A DNA stretch of 64,000 nt, taken from the NCBI GenBank assembly GCA_021325515.1, contig JAJPHC010000015.1, forward strand, positions 38,651-102,650. The letters are read 5' to 3'. The notes below the pieces were generated by a model, which made no database searches, was not told the DNA's origin, and worked only from the letters and a program-made list of their open reading frames with translations. Shown here in pieces: positions 62,299-64,000 of the stretch. The position numbers and the translations under genes were made by a program. The first letter of the stretch is position 1. The number at the start of each line of letters is the position of its first letter. The stretch is from Acidobacteriota bacterium (lineage in GTDB: Bacteria > Acidobacteriota > Thermoanaerobaculia > Gp7-AA8).

Positions 62299-63566
62299 AA
62301 GAGGAATCGACAAAGCTCGTTCGCGCAGTCGGCTTCGGCGGTCTCGTGGCGATGTGCATCAATGCCGTCGTCGGATCGGGCGTCTTTCTGCTGCCGAGCG
62401 AGTCGTACCGGCTGCTCGGACCCTTCTCGCTCTGGGCGCCGCTGCTCTTCGCGGTTCCCGTCTTCATTCTCGTGCTCTGTTTCGCCGAGGCCTCGAGTCA
62501 CTTCACCGAACCGGGAGGAGCGTATCTGTATGCGCGCACGGCGTTCGGCGATTTCGTCGGATTCGAGACCGGATGGATGAACTGGATCGCCCGTCTGACA
62601 TCGCTCGCCTCGCTGTCGAACGGCTTCGTCGTGTCGCTTGCCTTTCTCTGGCCGGAGCTCGGCAAGGGGGCAGCGCGCCAGTCGATCATCATCGGCACGC
62701 TGCTCATTCTCGGTGCGATCCACTTCGTCGGTGTGCGCTATGGCGCGGCATCGATCTACGTCTTCACGATCGGAAAGATCGTGCCTCTGGTCAGTTTCAT
62801 CGTCGTCGCGCTGATCGCGTTCCGGCATAACCCGATCCCCGCGTCGCTCACGCTGCCGCCGAGCGGCACGAACTGGAGCGACGCCGCGCTCTTCATGTTG
62901 TTTGCCTACGCCGGCTTCGAAAACATGGGCGTGCCGGCGGGCGAATATCGCAATCCGCGCCGCGATCTGCCGCGCGCCTTGCTCGCCGCAACGCTGGCAA
63001 TTGCCGCGATCTACGTGCTCGCGCAGCTCGGCGCGATGGCGACGATTCCCGATCTCTCGCAGAGCAGCACGCCGATTGCCGATGCGGCGAAGTCGCTCGT
63101 TGGACCGGCCGGCGCGCTGGTCGTGACGATTGGCGCACTGCTATCGATGGCCGGCACGAACTCAGGGACGGTGCTCGAAGGCTCGCGCATGCTGTACGCG
63201 CTCTCCCTCGATCGCAGGATGGGGCCGATCAGTTACGTGCATCCGAAGTTTCGTACGCCGTCGGTCGCGATCGTGATTCATGTCGGCGTCGCGATGGCGC
63301 TCGCCTTAGCGGGATCCTTCGCGAAGCTCGCGTTGCTGTCTGCGGTGGCACGGCTGGCGACGTATCTCTTTTCCGCCGCAGCCGTTCCCCGCCTGCGCAA
63401 GCTCAACGAGGGGTTTCGTACTCCCGGCCTGATCATTCCGATCCTCGGCGTCGCGGCCTCGCTGCTGATCTGCGTCTCGCTGAACAAGGAGAAGCTGCTC
63501 GCGGGCCTTTACGCAATGATCGCGGGGGGCGTCGTGTACGCCGTGTCGCGTCGCCGGCAGGCCTGA
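62286..63566 (+). CDS. APC-family amino acid permease
   Basis: The 426-aa transporter has about twelve membrane helices. Helix 1 carries the substrate/Na-site unwound motif NAVVGSGVFLLPSESY (about residues 26-41), helix 3 the FTEPGGAYLYARTAFGDFVGF motif (about 73-93), and helix 6 ALFMLFAYAGFENMGVPAGEYRNPRRDLPRAL (about 201-232, read in parts). The TTG 62286 start follows AGGGGGAAGGG directly and overlaps the amidohydrolase stop by 13 bases. Together with lysA and the deacylase it suggests salvage and uptake of amino acids. Confidence 0.88.
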   Translation: MEAVKEESTKLVRAVGFGGLVAMCINAVVGSGVFLLPSESYRLLGPFSLWAPLLFAVPVFILVLCFAEASSHFTEPGGAYLYARTAFGDFVGFETGWMNWIARLTSLASLSNGFVVSLAFLWPELGKGAARQSIIIGTLLILGAIHFVGVRYGAASIYVFTIGKIVPLVSFIVVALIAFRHNPIPASLTLPPSGTNWSDAALFMLFAYAGFENMGVPAGEYRNPRRDLPRALLAATLAIAAIYVLAQLGAMATIPDLSQSSTPIADAAKSLVGPAGALVVTIGALLSMAGTNSGTVLEGSRMLYALSLDRRMGPISYVHPKFRTPSVAIVIHVGVAMALALAGSFAKLALLSAVARLATYLFSAAAVPRLRKLNEGFRTPGLIIPILGVAASLLICVSLNKEKLLAGLYAMIAGGVVYAVSRRRQA

Positions 63567-63571
63567 GTCCA

Positions 63572-64000
63572 TGTGCGGACGAGACGTCCGCACTCCACTT
63601 GGGAAAACGAGGTGGGGCGCGGACGTCCTCGTCCGCGAGCTGCTGCCGTCGAGGCAGAAGTGCTCCCGTTCCGATGTGCGGACGAGACGTCCGCACCCCA
63701 CTTGGGAGAACGAGGTGGGGCGCGGACGCCCTCGTCCGCGAGCTGATGCCGTCGAGGCAGCAGTGCTCCCGTTCCGATGTGCGGACGAGGCGTCCGCACT
63801 CCACTTGGGAGAACGAGGTGGGGCGCGGACGCCCTCGTCCGCGAGCTGCTGCCGTCGAGGCAGCAGTGCTCCCGTTCCGATGTGCGGACGAGACGTCCGC
63901 ACCCCACTTGGGAGAACGAGGTGGGGCGCGGACGCCCTCGTCCGCGAGCTGCTGCCGTCGAGGCAGCAGTGCTCCCGTTCCGATGTGCGGACGAGGCGTC
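63572..64000. repeat. 103-bp tandem array of hairpin units, running off the window
   Basis: Units begin at 63572, 63675, 63778, 63881 and 63984, each exactly 103 bases apart, with a few substitutions between copies. Each unit contains three hairpins: GTGCGGACGAGACGTCCGCAC (given as GTGCGGACG/CGTCCGCAC arms), CGCGGACG/CGTCCGCG, and CTGCTGCC/GGCAGCAG. No gene is seen in the 434 bases after the permease. Predicted ORFs on the minus strand only translate the repeat. Confidence 0.9.

Noticed and set aside
63433..63907. Several overlapping minus-strand ORFs (repeated ...GVRTSRPHIGTG... peptides)
   Set aside because: They translate the 103-bp tandem repeat in different frames; there is no start signal or non-repeat sequence.
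63572..64000. Possible CRISPR array
   Set aside because: The whole 103-base unit repeats without variable spacers, each unit holds several hairpins, and no cas gene is present.

Overview
The window is a 64 kb piece of a high-GC chromosome from a Gram-negative (diderm) bacterium. It carries lpxB and a lipid A exporter, a class A RNase P RNA, fused cytidylate kinase/S1/HU-type housekeeping clusters, large PknB-type Ser/Thr kinases with TPR and membrane tails, a DUF4388-type protein and a DUF6677-type membrane protein. That combination fits Acidobacteriota (possibly a Thermoanaerobaculia-like lineage), but this is an inference from gene content; there is no rRNA gene to confirm it. No prophage, insertion sequence, CRISPR array or tRNA gene was seen. 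Coding density is very high and many neighbours overlap by 1, 4 or more bases.

Layout. 1-4706: start of a leftward gene, a small secreted protein, and a translationally coupled chromate-resistance operon (chrB-chrA) that continues into an M20 peptidase and an ornithine cyclodeaminase-like gene. 4691-7727: leftward yicC-gmk-rpoZ-coaBC. 7936-11581: leftward lpxB-msbA-acyltransferase; the acyltransferase is frameshifted at an 11-base homopolymer. 11682-22699: a long leftward series recG, trpS, scpA, scpB, rluB-type, cmk, a 35-aa membrane ORF, rpsA, sppA, HU, HIT protein, DUF6677-like, small membrane protein. 22736-29293: leftward uvrC, DUF4388/SPOR protein, NYN ribonuclease, rnpB, LD-carboxypeptidase, cNMP/FHA protein. 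29390-40375: padR, esterase, glycosyltransferase, aminotransferase, uvrB-GNAT-hypothetical, response regulator, class A PBP, and a sensor kinase pair. 40460-50308: gamma-carbonic-anhydrase-like/aspS/aroB, a TMEM175-like channel, a GAF-PAS-GGDEF protein, a ROK kinase, an esterase, a GAF histidine kinase, and a membrane-GNAT fusion. 50292-59426: two Ser/Thr kinases around MFS-folA-thyA. 59471-63566: lysA, D-aminoacylase-like lipoprotein and APC permease. The right edge is a 103-bp tandem repeat array that runs off the window.

Two patterns run through the whole window. First, many genes have a TANNNT-like -10 hexamer placed 6-8 bases before the start codon with no Shine-Dalgarno sequence, as expected for leaderless transcripts. 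At four divergent gene pairs the two opposing -10 hexamers overlap each other. Second, at least eight families of intergenic palindromes, several built from repeated 7-9 base phrases, sit at gene ends. Their bases often supply the stop codon of the adjacent gene. I know of no named element family that matches the phrase palindromes, and I consider these two patterns the most interesting content of the window.
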